Shown one piece after another: positions 8,468-18,120 of a DNA stretch of 64,000 nucleotides. The first letter of the stretch is position 1. Every line of letters begins with the position of its first letter. The notes below the pieces were generated by a model that saw only the letters and a list, made by a program, of their open reading frames with translations, had not been told where the DNA came from and searched no databases. The stretch is from assembly GCA_032622095.1 (NCBI GenBank), contig CP136067.1:1178001-1242000 (forward strand), read 5' to 3'. The position numbers were made by a program, and so were the translations under genes. Source of the stretch: Siphonodentalium dalli (lineage: Eukaryota; Mollusca; Scaphopoda; Gadilida; Siphonodentaliidae).

Positions 8468-11400
8468 GGAATCCTCTCATTGAGGCCACAAATGGGAGGA
8501 AATATAGCATAAATATTGTAGGGAACCCCAGCTCATGTTTAGTTAGAATAGGTAAAAATAAATACCGCTCATTAGTAGATAGTGGCGCGGAAGTCTCATT
8601 GATTCACAAACGCGTCTATGACGCATTACAGTTTCGACCAAAACTAACTAGGGAACACATTAACCTTAGCTCAGTAAATGGGAAATCATTGGGCGTGCTT
8701 GGTAGCGTGGAATTAACCTTCAGAATGTCGACTTTAAAATTAACCCATAAATTTTATGTGGTGAATGACATGACCCGGAACATGATATTAGGGAGGGATT
8801 GGTTGACCTCTCGGGGGGTCAGACTATATTATGACCTGGGATGTCTCAAGGTCAATGACGTGTACGTCCCCTTGGAATCGGACGCGCACATAGCTTCACT
8901 GCTGAGGTTGACCTGCAAGGTTAATTTAAAGCCCCAAACGTCAACTTTATGCCTGGGAAAATCGAAAAACTTAGCCTCTCTTCACAAGTCAACATTAGTA
9001 GAGGTGGCCCAAATCGAAAAAGGCTACCTAGCGTCGGAACCCGGTCTGGAACTTGGCAGCTCCGTGTCAGGGGTGGGCAAGAGGAATAAGGTCCCGGTAT
9101 TACTCGTCAATAACACCAACAAAACGTTTCGCCTACGACGGGGCAGTGTAATCGGCAAGACGGTAGTGTGTGACCCTGGAACCAGCCGCGAAATTAACTC
9201 TTTGTCACAAAGCTCCCAGTTCCCGACGACCCGTAATTACCGCGACGATGGCTATGCCCTTAGGCGCGCCGGCCATAACAGGGTAGACAACTCTAGGTCA
9301 GCACGCGCTACCGGCGAGAAAAGATTAAATTTGGCCGAAGTTTCGTGCCCAGAGCGATACCGAGAAGCACTGATAAAATTGTTGAAGTCCAACTCGGACA
9401 TCTTTGCCGACAAGGATACCGAGCTGACACAGACGAGCACAGTCAAAATGCATATCGACACGGGAAACCACCCTCCGATAAAACTTCGCCCGTATCGCAC
9501 CCCTTTGAATAAACGACCGCTGGTTGACGTTGCCATAAATGATATGCTAGAAGCAGACATTATCAGGCCGAGTTCGAGTCCTTACTCAAGTCCGATTGTT
9601 ATGGTTGATAAGCGCGATGGCACCAAACGATTTTGCGTCGACTTCAGGCAATTAAATGCCGTAACCAAACCTATGTCATACCCACTTCCGGTTATCGACG
9701 ATATTTTGGCACTTCTTGGAAAGTCTAAATTCTTCACCGCTATCGACCTTAAAAGTGGCTACTGGCAGTGCCAGGTCGCGGAGGAGGACAAGCCAAAGAC
9801 GGCATTCGCTTGCCACCGAGGTCTCTTTGAATTCAACTCCATGCCTTTTGGGCTCCGGAACGCTGGAGGGGTTTTCTCCCAGCTGATGGCCCAGGTGTTA
9901 TGTGGGATGGGTGATTACGCCATTGCCTACTTAGACGACGTCCTCATATACAGCGAGTCCCTAGAATTACACTTGGAACATATCCAGAAAGTCTTTGACA
10001 GGTTGCGCCAACATACACTGAAATTAAAATTAAAAAAGTGCCAATTCCTAAAGCAAGAAACACAGTATTTGGGTTTTATAATTGATACCGACGGCGTCCG
10101 ACCTGACCCCGACAAGGTCAAGGCCATCCGGTCGCTTGTACCCCCAACATCAGTCAAGGAAGTACGTTCATTCATTGGCATGAGCAACTACTACCGCCGA
10201 TTTGTCCCCTCATTTTCGCAGATCGCTGAACCTTTGGTACAGCTTACAAAAAAATATGCCAAATTCAAATGGGACCAAGCTTGCCAAATTTCGTTTGACA
10301 AACTAAAAGAAAATCTGACGGCAGTGCCTCTCTTGGCCTACCCAAATACGGCCACGCCCTATACATTGTATACTGATGCAAGCGACCTTTGCATCGGTGC
10401 CTGTCTGACCCAGTTGGGCTCAGATGGCGTTGAAGAACCAATTTATTATCTCTCACACAAACTTAGTGATACTCAAACCCGATGGCCAACTGTGGAGAAA
10501 GAGGCATATGCAATTCACTTCGCATTACAAAGGTTGGACCATTACCTTCATAACGCCACTTTCACAATAAAAACAGATCATAAACCATTGAAGTATATCT
10601 TAGAATCCCCCATGCAGAACAAGAAAATTCAACAGTGGGCTTTGGGCATAACTGGGTATAACTGTAACATCGAGTACATAGCTGGCCCAGATAATCACTG
10701 CGCAGACCTACTCAGTCGAACGCCACCTAATGCTTATACAGAACGAGAAAAGGCAGAAGTAGAGGTAGATATAAACGACAATAACCTTACCATCGCCGAG
10801 ACCCGAGCGGAAATCGCCGCATTGAACTCGTCTCGATTTGAACCCAAACACTTCGCAAGCTGCGAGGTGACCCCGAAAGAGCTGCCGAATAAAACTCAAA
10901 TTGGGCAGGCCTACCAACCCACTAACCTACTGTTCAACAAGCCAGGCTTCAGCATGCTTGATGAACAAAAGAAAGACCCGGAAATTGCGTCAGTCCTGGA
11001 GGCCCTCGACAAAGGCGAGGGCACCCGGAATGACAAACACTTGATGATTGACGGGGTACTCTATTACCTCTCGAGTGCTGACGCAGAACCGACCCCGCGC
11101 CTTTGGGCGCCCGCACACCTTCAAACCAACATAATCAAACAATACCATGATGATAACGGCCACATGGGAGTAGACAAAACGCATGATGCGATTAAGTCGA
11201 AATATTTTTGGCTCAGACTGTACAAGGAACTAAACTGTTACGTTGGAAAGTGCGTGACCTGCCAAGTCAGGTCGCTGCAAAAACAATCCCCTAAAATGCA
11301 GATAACGGACACGCCCCCCTATCCTTTTGCCAAAATCGGTTTGGACCTATCAGGCCCCTACCCCACGTCGCTATCGGGTAACCGCTACATTATCAGCTTC

Positions 11401-11688
11401 ATAGACTTATATAGCGGGTGGGCAGAAGCGTTTCCGGTCAAGGACAAGTCAGCCGAGAACGTTGTTCATCTCTTGATCGACGAAATATTCCCGCGCCATG
11501 GATGCCCTCTGGAAATAATTACCGATAATGGCAGTGAGAACATTAATTACAAGGTCAGGGACACCCTGAAGGCCTTGAACATTCACCACGTGACCACGTC
11601 TTATTATCACCCCAGAGCAATAGCAGAGTGGAGCGGTTTCATCGGTCTTTTAAAGACATTGTCTCAAAGAAAGTGGCAGACCAAATAA
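8464..11688 (+). CDS. pol: Pol polyprotein: protease, RT, RNase H, integrase (broken)
   Basis: Entered by -1 frameshift from gag; there is no ATG near its beginning. Residue positions count from 8464. Protease: LVDSGAEVSLI with catalytic Asp at residue 39. Reverse transcriptase: FCVDFRQLNAVT, AIDLKSGYWQ, MPFGL and the YLDD box at about 489-492 (9928-9939). RNase H: YTDASD at about 638 and TDHKPLKYIL. Integrase: HHCC zinc domain starting at about 895 (H...H, CVTC), then catalytic Asp in GLDLSGP (961) and in ITDNGSE (1021). The frame then changes at about 11610-11616 within a C-rich run, giving an aberrant C-terminus and a stop at 11686-11688; the third catalytic residue, Glu, lies 35 residues after the second Asp but in another frame. 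The copy as written would give a non-functional integrase unless the break is a sequence error. Confidence 0.93.
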   Translation, partial: LRNPLIEATNGRKYSINIVGNPSSCLVRIGKNKYRSLVDSGAEVSLIHKRVYDALQFRPKLTREHINLSSVNGKSLGVLGSVELTFRMSTLKLTHKFYVVNDMTRNMILGRDWLTSRGVRLYYDLGCLKVNDVYVPLESDAHIASLLRLTCKVNLKPQTSTLCLGKSKNLASLHKSTLVEVAQIEKGYLASEPGLELGSSVSGVGKRNKVPVLLVNNTNKTFRLRRGSVIGKTVVCDPGTSREINSLSQSSQFPTTRNYRDDGYALRRAGHNRVDNSRSARATGEKRLNLAEVSCPERYREALIKLLKSNSDIFADKDTELTQTSTVKMHIDTGNHPPIKLRPYRTPLNKRPLVDVAINDMLEADIIRPSSSPYSSPIVMVDKRDGTKRFCVDFRQLNAVTKPMSYPLPVIDDILALLGKSKFFTAIDLKSGYWQCQVAEEDKPKTAFACHRGLFEFNSMPFGLRNAGGVFSQLMAQVLCGMGDYAIAYLDDVLIYSESLELHLEHIQKVFDRLRQHTLKLKLKKCQFLKQETQYLGFIIDTDGVRPDPDKVKAIRSLVPPTSVKEVRSFIGMSNYYRRFVPSFSQIAEPLVQLTKKYAKFKWDQACQISFDKLKENLTAVPLLAYPNTATPYTLYTDASDLCIGACLTQLGSDGVEEPIYYLSHKLSDTQTRWPTVEKEAYAIHFALQRLDHYLHNATFTIKTDHKPLKYILESPMQNKKIQQWALGITGYNCNIEYIAGPDNHCADLLSRTPPNAYTEREKAEVEVDINDNNLTIAETRAEIAALNSSRFEPKHFASCEVTPKELPNKTQIGQAYQPTNLLFNKPGFSMLDEQKKDPEIASVLEALDKGEGTRNDKHLMIDGVLYYLSSADAEPTPRLWAPAHLQTNIIKQYHDDNGHMGVDKTHDAIKSKYFWLRLYKELNCYVGKCVTCQVRSLQKQSPKMQITDTPPYPFAKIGLDLSGPYPTSLSGNRYIISFIDLYSGWAEAFPVKDKSAENVVHLLIDEIFPRHGCPLEIITDNGSENINYKVRDTLKALNIHHVTTSYYHPRAIAEWSGFIGLLKTLSQRKWQTK

Positions 11689-12695
11689 ACACGTGGGACG
11701 TCCATTTAAATCAAGCACTGGCTGCGATTCGATTTAACAAAAATGAAACTTCAAAATTCTCCCCCTTTTTCTTGTTGTACAACCGAGACGTCGTGTTCCC
11801 AATAGACAATCTCCTAAAACCCAGGCGTAAATACGCGGGAGAAGATTACCATCAGATAGCTCTCCAACAACAGCACAAATCCTTTATGATGGTACACAAA
11901 CACGTGAAACAGGCGAAACGCCAACAAGCAGCGAAATTTAACAAAAAGGCCACAGACACCAAATTCGAGATTGGCGAGGCCGTCTATGTGAAGAATCATT
12001 TACGAAAAAGCAAACTTGAAAGCAAATGGAAACCCTACTTCCGCATAACCGAGCAAATAACGCCCGTTACTTTCAAGTTGAGAAACCAATTAACTGGGAA
12101 AGTCACACAATCCCACGCTGAACATATGCGCAAGGCCAACCTGGAATGGGAAATCCCCAAAACTGACAACAACAAGCGTGCTCAAACGTATGTTGTTCCC
12201 CCCGAAGACGAAGATAGCGACGTTCCTGCCCCTAACCCTGTGGGTGGGTCTTCTGGCGATGAAACCGAACCATTACCAGATGATGTAATCGCTCGATATC
12301 GGAGACAATGTTCGGACTCCGATGACGAAGATGTCCCTTTAAGCGAGCTTAAGATGCGCTTACAGCGTAGAAAAACAAGACTCGCACGCTCAGGGCCGCT
12401 ACAAAACCCTGACTCGTCCACGGACGAGAGATCAGAGCCGAGTGCCAAAGCACGACGCGCCCCAGCGCCTCGTCAACACGGGCGCAAAGTAACAAGGATG
12501 TTTACGAGTGATGACAGCTCAGGGGATGAGTTAATGGAAGTGGCCGCCACTGAACAAACCCCTCGTGAATGTAAGCCCGTGCCGACCCCTCGCAAGTGTA
12601 AGCAGCTCATGAATGGAGCGAGCAGCGACATAATAAGTAAATCGTCACTGCAAACTATACTATCCTCGGTGTCCTCGATAGTAGCAGCAATGTAG
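11613..12695 (+). CDS. pol: Pol continuation: integrase C-terminal part and acidic tail
   Basis: Open in the frame that continues the integrase after the break. It starts with the block containing the catalytic Glu (VERFHRSFK, about 11628-11654), proceeds through QALAAIRFNKNETS and FLLYNRD, and has a GPY/F-like module (KPYFRITEQITPVTFKLR, about 12028-12080). After about 12150 it becomes a low-complexity tail rich in Asp, Glu, Ser and Arg, with DDEDVP and SSGDE blocks; such tails can mediate chromatin contacts but no chromodomain is seen. It has no plausible start of its own and should be read as part of pol. Ends with TAG at 12693-12695. Confidence 0.88.
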   Translation, partial: QSNSRVERFHRSFKDIVSKKVADQINTWDVHLNQALAAIRFNKNETSKFSPFFLLYNRDVVFPIDNLLKPRRKYAGEDYHQIALQQQHKSFMMVHKHVKQAKRQQAAKFNKKATDTKFEIGEAVYVKNHLRKSKLESKWKPYFRITEQITPVTFKLRNQLTGKVTQSHAEHMRKANLEWEIPKTDNNKRAQTYVVPPEDEDSDVPAPNPVGGSSGDETEPLPDDVIARYRRQCSDSDDEDVPLSELKMRLQRRKTRLARSGPLQNPDSSTDERSEPSAKARRAPAPRQHGRKVTRMFTSDDSSGDELMEVAATEQTPRECKPVPTPRKCKQLMNGASSDIISKSSLQTILSSVSSIVAAM

Positions 12696-13078
12696 ATGAG
12701 AAAGCGCCCGAACTTTCGACCTGGAATTCATTATAGAATGAATGAGACCCCGCTTTTAACTGTCTTATTGACGAGTCTAACCTGGCTTCGTAAATGTTGA
12801 AAATAATGAGCCCAATGCCCCAAACCGAACCGCGAATAGTGAGTCATTTCCGGATCAATTACATATCGCACGTCCCCATGAAACCCGGCACGCGCGCGTA
12901 GCAATTTAATAAATAAACCTTTAAACTTTACAATCACGCGCGGAGAGATAACGAGTAGCGCGCCGACGCGAATATCGCCATCTTTAGGGTTACTAAGTTG
13001 AGCGCACCCCGCGCAAATTACACGCGATCGAGAAGATTCACATGGCTGACTTAGGAATGAAAAGTATTACCCCGATGA
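12696..13078 (+). other. Spacer between pol and accessory ORFs
   Basis: About 380 bp inside the LTR element without a recognisable ORF. It could hold a splice acceptor for a subgenomic RNA, but none is clearly supported. Confidence 0.4.
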
Positions 13079-13369
13079 ATGGTAGAGATGGCCAGGGTGG
13101 TATTTTGCCCTAGTAACGTAGTTACAGTAGTAATTTTCATTATCTTGACCCACCGACTCTGGTGGAAATTTGTTAAACGACATTTACCAAGGTTAGCCAT
13201 TATGTATAATAAGCAGTTAGACCAGCGACCTGAGGATATCCCGAATGCCGTGTTCAAAGAGCCCATAGACGAAACAATGGAGACGGATGCACCAAAGCCG
13301 TCTGCGCTATTCCGGGACAACACTCAGGAACGCCTACATGTATATCCAATTATAGCCGTCAGAGGCTAA
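13079..13369 (+). CDS. Accessory ORF with one membrane segment (LTR element)
   Basis: A 96-residue ORF lies between pol and the 3' LTR. It starts with ATG at 13079, with a second ATG three codons on. Residues of about 7-27 form a hydrophobic segment (VVTVVIFIILTHRLWW) followed by a basic KFVKRHLPR stretch, which would orient a single-pass membrane protein with its C-terminus in the cytosol. The C-terminal half is polar with no known motif. It occupies the env position but has no signal-peptide cleavage region, cysteine pattern or furin-like site, so it is not called an envelope. I do not recognise a family; it might also be a chance ORF. Confidence 0.45.
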   Translation: MVEMARVVFCPSNVVTVVIFIILTHRLWWKFVKRHLPRLAIMYNKQLDQRPEDIPNAVFKEPIDETMETDAPKPSALFRDNTQERLHVYPIIAVRG

Positions 13370-13838
13370 CCACATCTGTGGCGGATTTGGATTAGTATTA
13401 ATTATGTATCATATATTAATGTATTCCGAATTTCCTCCGTAATTATTGTTGCACGGATATTATAATCATTGGCATGTATATAGACATTTATGCATTTCAT
13501 ATATTTCAAATATTAATTGTTGCATAACGACTGTCCATGGTATTATAGTTGTATAATCATCAGAATGATTATAGCGAGCGTTGAATAGGGACTATAAATC
13601 CCGACATGCAGTCATACGTTTCGATGATTGAAATCAAACACCCCGACTTATCTTGTGTTTAACTGTTCGTCAACCAATCAATCTATATAATTAGTTGTAA
13701 ATTCCATTTTCGAATTGGGCTGATCTGACGGCCCTCAAGCGATACCGATAAATCAGAAAAGTAACCATTGTGTATACTGACTGTGTCATTTGTTCTCAAA
13801 CCTCACACAAATATCCGTTTGAGTATTACAGGCTGACC

Positions 13839-14354
13839 ATGGCGGTGGAACGAGGGTCGACTAGTTGTCAGAACCTACTCCCATACTCGGACATTGAGGA
13901 CGGAAATACCTCGACATCCGATGATGACAATATGACACCCAATTCAGATGCACGACCATCCACCAGCAGGCGGCCGCATGAAAGCTACCTCGACATGATG
14001 CCGCGCATGCAGTCACCCACATCCTACAACCAGCCATGGGTTCAGCCTTACAACGAGCATAGACGATATTACGCAACACAGTCACCTCCCCCGCCTTACA
14101 GCCCGCCCAGAGAAACTGAAGATGCACTCATCGACATCGACCCCGATTGGTACTACTTCACGGACGAACACCGACAGCCGATCCGGACTCGCCAGCGAAC
14201 CTACGCTAGAGCACGACAACAGCCGTACCGACGACATCGACGTACATACGAACAACGGAGGCCTCTCACTCACCGATGCCGCTGTTGCGAACTACTCCGA
14301 CGAGTCATCAACCTGCTACGCAGCGACGGATTGGGCTTTCAGGATCAACTTTAA
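13839..14354 (+). CDS. Accessory Pro/Arg-rich ORF with PPPY motif (LTR element)
   Basis: The start chosen is the ATG at 13839 in a strong context (GACCATGGC), giving 171 residues; the frame is open back to about 13770. The protein has an acidic Ser/Thr-rich N-terminal part (DIEDGN, TSDDDN), a central SPPPPYSPP segment containing a PPxY motif, and an Arg-rich C-terminus (RARQQPYRRHRR, CRCCELLRR). PPxY motifs recruit NEDD4-type ubiquitin ligases and act as late-budding domains in retroviruses; whether that applies here is inference. There is no membrane segment. A second open frame (14122-14379) overlaps it and is probably a shadow. No family recognised. Confidence 0.5.
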   Translation: MAVERGSTSCQNLLPYSDIEDGNTSTSDDDNMTPNSDARPSTSRRPHESYLDMMPRMQSPTSYNQPWVQPYNEHRRYYATQSPPPPYSPPRETEDALIDIDPDWYYFTDEHRQPIRTRQRTYARARQQPYRRHRRTYEQRRPLTHRCRCCELLRRVINLLRSDGLGFQDQL

Positions 14355-14537
14355 AATAAAAAACAGTCACAGCCAGTAAGTCGGAGTTGTCTGAGAGACG
14401 CCCAGACAACCCGATTTGCATGACGGGGGACGACATCGCACCAGCTATCTGTCGCCGCGGCCGCTGTTGCGAAACACTCCGACGAATCAGACTTGCGATT
14501 TCAAGATCAACTTTAAATCGAAAAAGCGAAGGAGTAA
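14278..14537 (+). repeat. Short duplication and polypurine tract before 3' LTR
   Basis: Words GCCGCTGTTGCGAA, ACTCCGACGA and GATCAACTTTAAA occur at 14280-14355 and again at 14462-14517, so the end of the accessory ORF was duplicated and decayed. The purine-rich GAAAAAGCGAAGGAG (about 14520-14534) just before the LTR is the probable polypurine tract for plus-strand priming. Confidence 0.65.
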
Positions 14538-15356
14538 TGTGCCAAGACAACCCCCAGGGACATAACTTTCAACCCGGGAAGAAGAAGGCAATATCTTAGT
14601 CGCGGGAGCCGCTAGTTTACCACACATACTAGCGCCCCTGATGACTGGTCATCAACATTGCGACATCAAAACGAATTGGCGGACATCTAGCAGTAACCAG
14701 GCCGATACATACATACATACATAGTAAGACAACTATGAAGTAAACAGAACGCTTAAGGGATTAGCGAGACGAGATACTTTACCTACGGCGCCCATTGAAA
14801 CCTAACGCGGCACGAAGGCAAGGATAAGATACCTGAAGAACACAGAGGAACACATAGGAAAATTACCTCGCACGAGCAGCCCAGGAACGCCCCATCCGAT
14901 GGATCATGAAATGCGGATCCAGGCGGAATAACACCATGGTCCTATTTAGTGGCAAGCAAAATTGAGACCTTTACACAGACACAGTTCTAGCCAACCCCGC
15001 AGCGAACACTAGGAACTCTCAGACACGCAGGAAAGCAGTTAGAAGCTATGGACGAAGATGCAAGGTAAACATTACGAGCTTGTAGTCTTAACTACGCCCT
15101 ACTGATGCGCCGACGAAGACGGAAGAAGAGCAGACGACAGGAAGATAAACTCAACCGGAACTCAACCGAGTAGAAGACAAGAAGATACACTCAATCCATG
15201 AAGACGGAAGAAGGCCCCGAACCGAGCAGACGACGGGAAGAGAAACTCAACCAGGAGAAACCCAGATGCTGATGATTGAACATTATTGACTTTGTTGTAA
15301 ATAAATAATCAAACCGTTCTGATAGCCTAAGAGTTATATGTACCCGTATTGGCACA
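14538..15356 (+). repeat. 3' LTR (819 bp)
   Basis: Same ends as the 5' LTR. It differs from it by an extra 10 bp near 14843-14852 and about three substitutions, which implies a young insertion. Followed by the TATT target duplicate. Confidence 0.93.
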
Positions 15357-15574
15357 TATTGCCGTTCCATATTCACAAATCCGTATGCAACGTACGTTCC
15401 ATACGCATCTCGTTGACGTAAAATGACGTACATGACGTTCGCCTCAACCACGAAACTGGAACTATTTAAATAAAAGAATCATCACACATGACAAACACGC
15501 CCTGTATGAGCCTTAATAAACCTTCTAATCCTGTATTTTTAATGCACGGATTCTAGGATGCGAAGCGTGTAATA

Positions 15575-15718
15575 AACACAGAACGACACGATGTGTAAAT
15601 GGGTTTGTCGATACGGCACTCGTGCTGTCGCGGAAGGATAGAACTCGAGGCGCAATCCTGACGCGACAGCACTCGTGCCGTATTGACAAATCCATTTACA
15701 CATCGTGTCGTTCTGTGT
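15575..15718. repeat. Long hairpin, ~57-bp arms
   Basis: Arms start ACACAGAACGACACGATGTG and end with the matching inverted words CATCGTGTCGTTCTGTGT, with an inner CACTCGTGC...GCACTCGTG core and a loop of about 28 bp. It interrupts the L1-like remnant on its right side. Same general style as the hairpins at 38178-38341 and 2338-2498, but the sequence differs. Confidence 0.78.
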
Positions 15719-16340
15719 ATATATTATATGTGCTTAACATTGGCTGTGGCGTGTGAATCCTCCCATCACTCTGGATCAAATCGTTGATGAAAATTACTCC
15801 CTTTACCCTCCATGAGTTGAAATTGATGCATCGCCCATAGCGAGCAATTGCTGGATTATTCCATTTCGTTTTCGACAAGACATATTGATTTTTAGAGTTC
15901 AATCTTAAATACTCACACCATGATGCAAATATATCTTTCCAAAATAGGATTTGACAGCACGCTTAAGTGTTGTAATAAATATTTTCTGTCAAAAGTGAGG
16001 TACAGGGGATCATCTAAAATAGGAAGATCCGAGATGAGAGGTGCCCATTTGCAATTTTTTATAATGAGGCGTCGTATCCAAGTGATTTTAATTGATGAAT
16101 TGAATGTCTCCACATTAATCTTTTTCAAGCCACCATCTGATATATTACTGCATATATGTTGTCGACTGACTCGATCTCTTTTAGAATTCCATAAGAAGTT
16201 ATATAGCATCGTGTAATGTAATCCCAAAGAAGTTCACCATTCTGAAAAAAGTAACACCCAGTCAAACCAGTATTTCTAAGATAGTCTTCGATGATGAGGA
16301 GACCACGTGACCACGAGGAGACCAAGTGCATTACGTCGAG
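15719..16340 (-). pseudogene. L1/Tx1-like retrotransposon ORF2 remnant
   Basis: Minus-strand frames encode a pattern typical of the region after the RT domain in L1-type elements: FLWNSKRDRVSR, then GGLKKINVETFNSSIKITWIRRL (about 16227-15913), then in a shifted frame KWNNPAIARYGRC and GVIFINDLI (15902-15720). At least two frame changes are needed to join the pieces, and the preceding RT and endonuclease are missing. The remnant is cut off at one side by the hairpin at 15575-15718 and at the other by unrelated DNA before the MITE at 16352. It is non-functional. Confidence 0.7.
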
Positions 16341-16347
16341 TTATCCC

Positions 16348-16747
16348 CTAACCCTTTACCCAACAAACCGGCCAAAACCGGCCAAATAAAGCTTCAACAG
16401 CCTAAAATATCTTCGGTCTGTCTCAATAGAACCATACAAATATGGATATCATTGGAACCGGCTCCTTGACCACATTGTGATAGTTACAGTTAGCCCTGTG
16501 CCAATGCATTCTCTTAGATATGCGAGTCGACCATAGGTCGCCTCGCATATATAAGAGAATGCATTAGCCTAAAAAAAATCTTTTTTTAACACTTTTTACC
16601 ATTTTTTCTTACATTCTTTAACAATTTTATAATTTTTAATGTGTTAAGCCAATGCATTCTCTTATATATGCGAGGCGACCTATGGTCGACTCGCATATAT
16701 AAGAGAATGCATTGGCACAGGGCCATTCTGTTTGGGTAAAGGGTTAA
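16348..16747 (+). mobile_element. 392-bp TTAA MITE with two 69-bp hairpins (copy C)
   Basis: Terminal repeats CCCTTTACCCAACA are present at both ends of 16352-16743. The right flank is TTAA (16744-16747); the left one is CTAA (16348-16351), one base mutated. Hairpins are at 16500-16568 (with small changes) and 16648-16716. Confidence 0.88.
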
Positions 16748-17066
16748 CAGCTTACATAATTATAGTAGTTGCATATTTCCAGCTCAGCGGATCATTGTTC
16801 AATGTGCTTTATATCATGGACCTTTATTTATCACCTCACTTGCCTTCTCCAGTAAGATTTCCGTGATTGCCACTAATGTCGAATTGGAATCAATGATTGT
16901 CAGCCTGCCTCCCACTGATCTGCATCCGTCACGTGCTTCATTCCACGTGACCGTTCCTTCAACAAACAACATGCATCTTCCTCCAACCTTATGATGGCGC
17001 CGATCGCATATCAGCTCTGGAATGCATTAAAACAATTACAATTTTATACTTCAATATAGCATAGAG
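16748..17066. other. No feature seen
   Basis: Spacer between two MITEs. CACGTG words occur near 16931-16951, but no gene is supported. Confidence 0.4.
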
Positions 17067-17439
17067 ACAGAAGGGCCATGTGCTAATGCATTATCTTATA
17101 TATGCGAGTCGACCATAGGTCGCCTCGCATATATAAGAGAATGCATTGGCTTAACACATTAAAAATTATAAAATTGTTAAAGAATGTAAGAAAAAATGGT
17201 AAAAAGTGTTAAATTTTTTTTTTTTAGGCCAATGCATTCTCTTATATATGCGAGGCGACCTATGGTCGACTCGCATATATAAGAGAATGCATTGGCACAG
17301 GGCATAACTGTAACTATCACAATGTGGTCAAGGAGCCGGTTCCAATGATATCCATATTTGTATGGTTCTATTGAGACAGACCGAAGATATTTTAGGCTGT
17401 TGAAGCTTTATTTGGCCGGTTTGTTGGGTAAAGGGTTAA
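17067..17439 (-). mobile_element. TTAA MITE with two 69-bp hairpins (copy D, left end lost)
   Basis: Orientation as in copy B. The left terminal repeat is missing (sequence starts at ACAGAAGGGCC), hairpins are at 17082-17150 and 17228-17296, and the right end GGGTAAAGGG abuts TTAA at 17436-17439. The CCGGCCAAAA part near the right end is shortened by one repeat unit. Confidence 0.82.
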
Positions 17440-17659
17440 CATATTGATCTGTAGCAATTTTATTGTAAAAAGTATTTGATCCATATCATTCAAGATTACA
17501 GCAGAATGCATGGCGTGGGTGTGTGATGCACTGCAGGGATCTCGTGTCATCAGGCTTAAATAACTAATATAACAATCACATACACTACACTATAGTGCAA
17601 GTTTTCTTCGGTGATTCGATTAAAACTAGCTAGTGACATTTAGTCGTATTTATTCTGAT

Positions 17660-18120
17660 TTAACCCTTTCAGTGCCAGGGGCCGATCTAATCGGCCCTAA
17701 TTTACGGTCTGTAAAATCGGCCCTAAAAAAATAAAAAATAAAAGTTTTTTGTTTGTTTTTTTTAGAATGTTTTTTGTTTTTTTGGGTTGAATTGTTTTTG
17801 GGTATGCTTAAGCATGCTATAGCGAATTTAAAAACAAACTGGATAAAACCTTAGGGGCATGTTATAACTCAAAACTATCACCAAGTATTCATAGTAATAA
17901 TTTTGATGCCCATGAAAAATAAGTCTGTTAAAGAATATAAGTAAAAATTATTTAAAATTGTAAAAAATTGTAAAAAATAATAACAAATGATGATTGTTAG
18001 GCCAATGCATTCTCTTATATATGCGAGGCGACCTATGGTCGACTCGCATATATAAGAAAATGCATTGGCACAGGGTATATGGGTTGATACAAAAATAGGA
18101 CCTGGCACTCAAAGGGTTAA
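17660..18120. mobile_element. 453-bp TTAA MITE of a second family, one 69-bp hairpin
   Basis: TTAA (17660-17663 and 18117-18120) flanks 17664-18116. Terminal repeats are CCCTTTCAGTGCCAGG and its near-inverse CCTGGCACTCAAAGGG, different from the CCCTTTACCC family. A GGCCGATC...ATCGGCC palindrome lies near the left end. The right part contains the AT-rich spacer words and one 69-bp hairpin (18001-18069) shared with the first family. No ORF. Confidence 0.87.

Larger units (their letters stand above)
6453..15360 (+). mobile_element. Ty3/gypsy LTR retrotransposon, 8.9 kb, nearly intact
   Basis: Two LTRs (6457-7265 and 14538-15356) bounded by TGTGCCAA...TTGGCACA and flanked by TATT (6453-6456, 15357-15360) enclose gag, pol in the order protease, RT, RNase H, integrase, and two further ORFs. 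That pol order defines Ty3/gypsy. The LTRs differ by about three substitutions and one 10-bp indel (extra CAGAGGAACA in the 3' copy), so the insertion is recent. One frame break inside the integrase separates its catalytic Glu from the rest of pol. The GC content is visibly higher than the surrounding DNA. Confidence 0.95.

Noticed and set aside
13861-14273. Minus-strand frames opposite the accessory ORF of the LTR element
   Set aside because: They mirror a GC-rich plus-strand ORF with better start context and composition; treated as shadows.
6457-15360. Infectious retrovirus with an envelope gene
   Set aside because: The two ORFs after pol lack a signal peptide, cysteine-rich ectodomain, cleavage site and fusion peptide; the evidence supports an LTR retrotransposon with accessory ORFs only.
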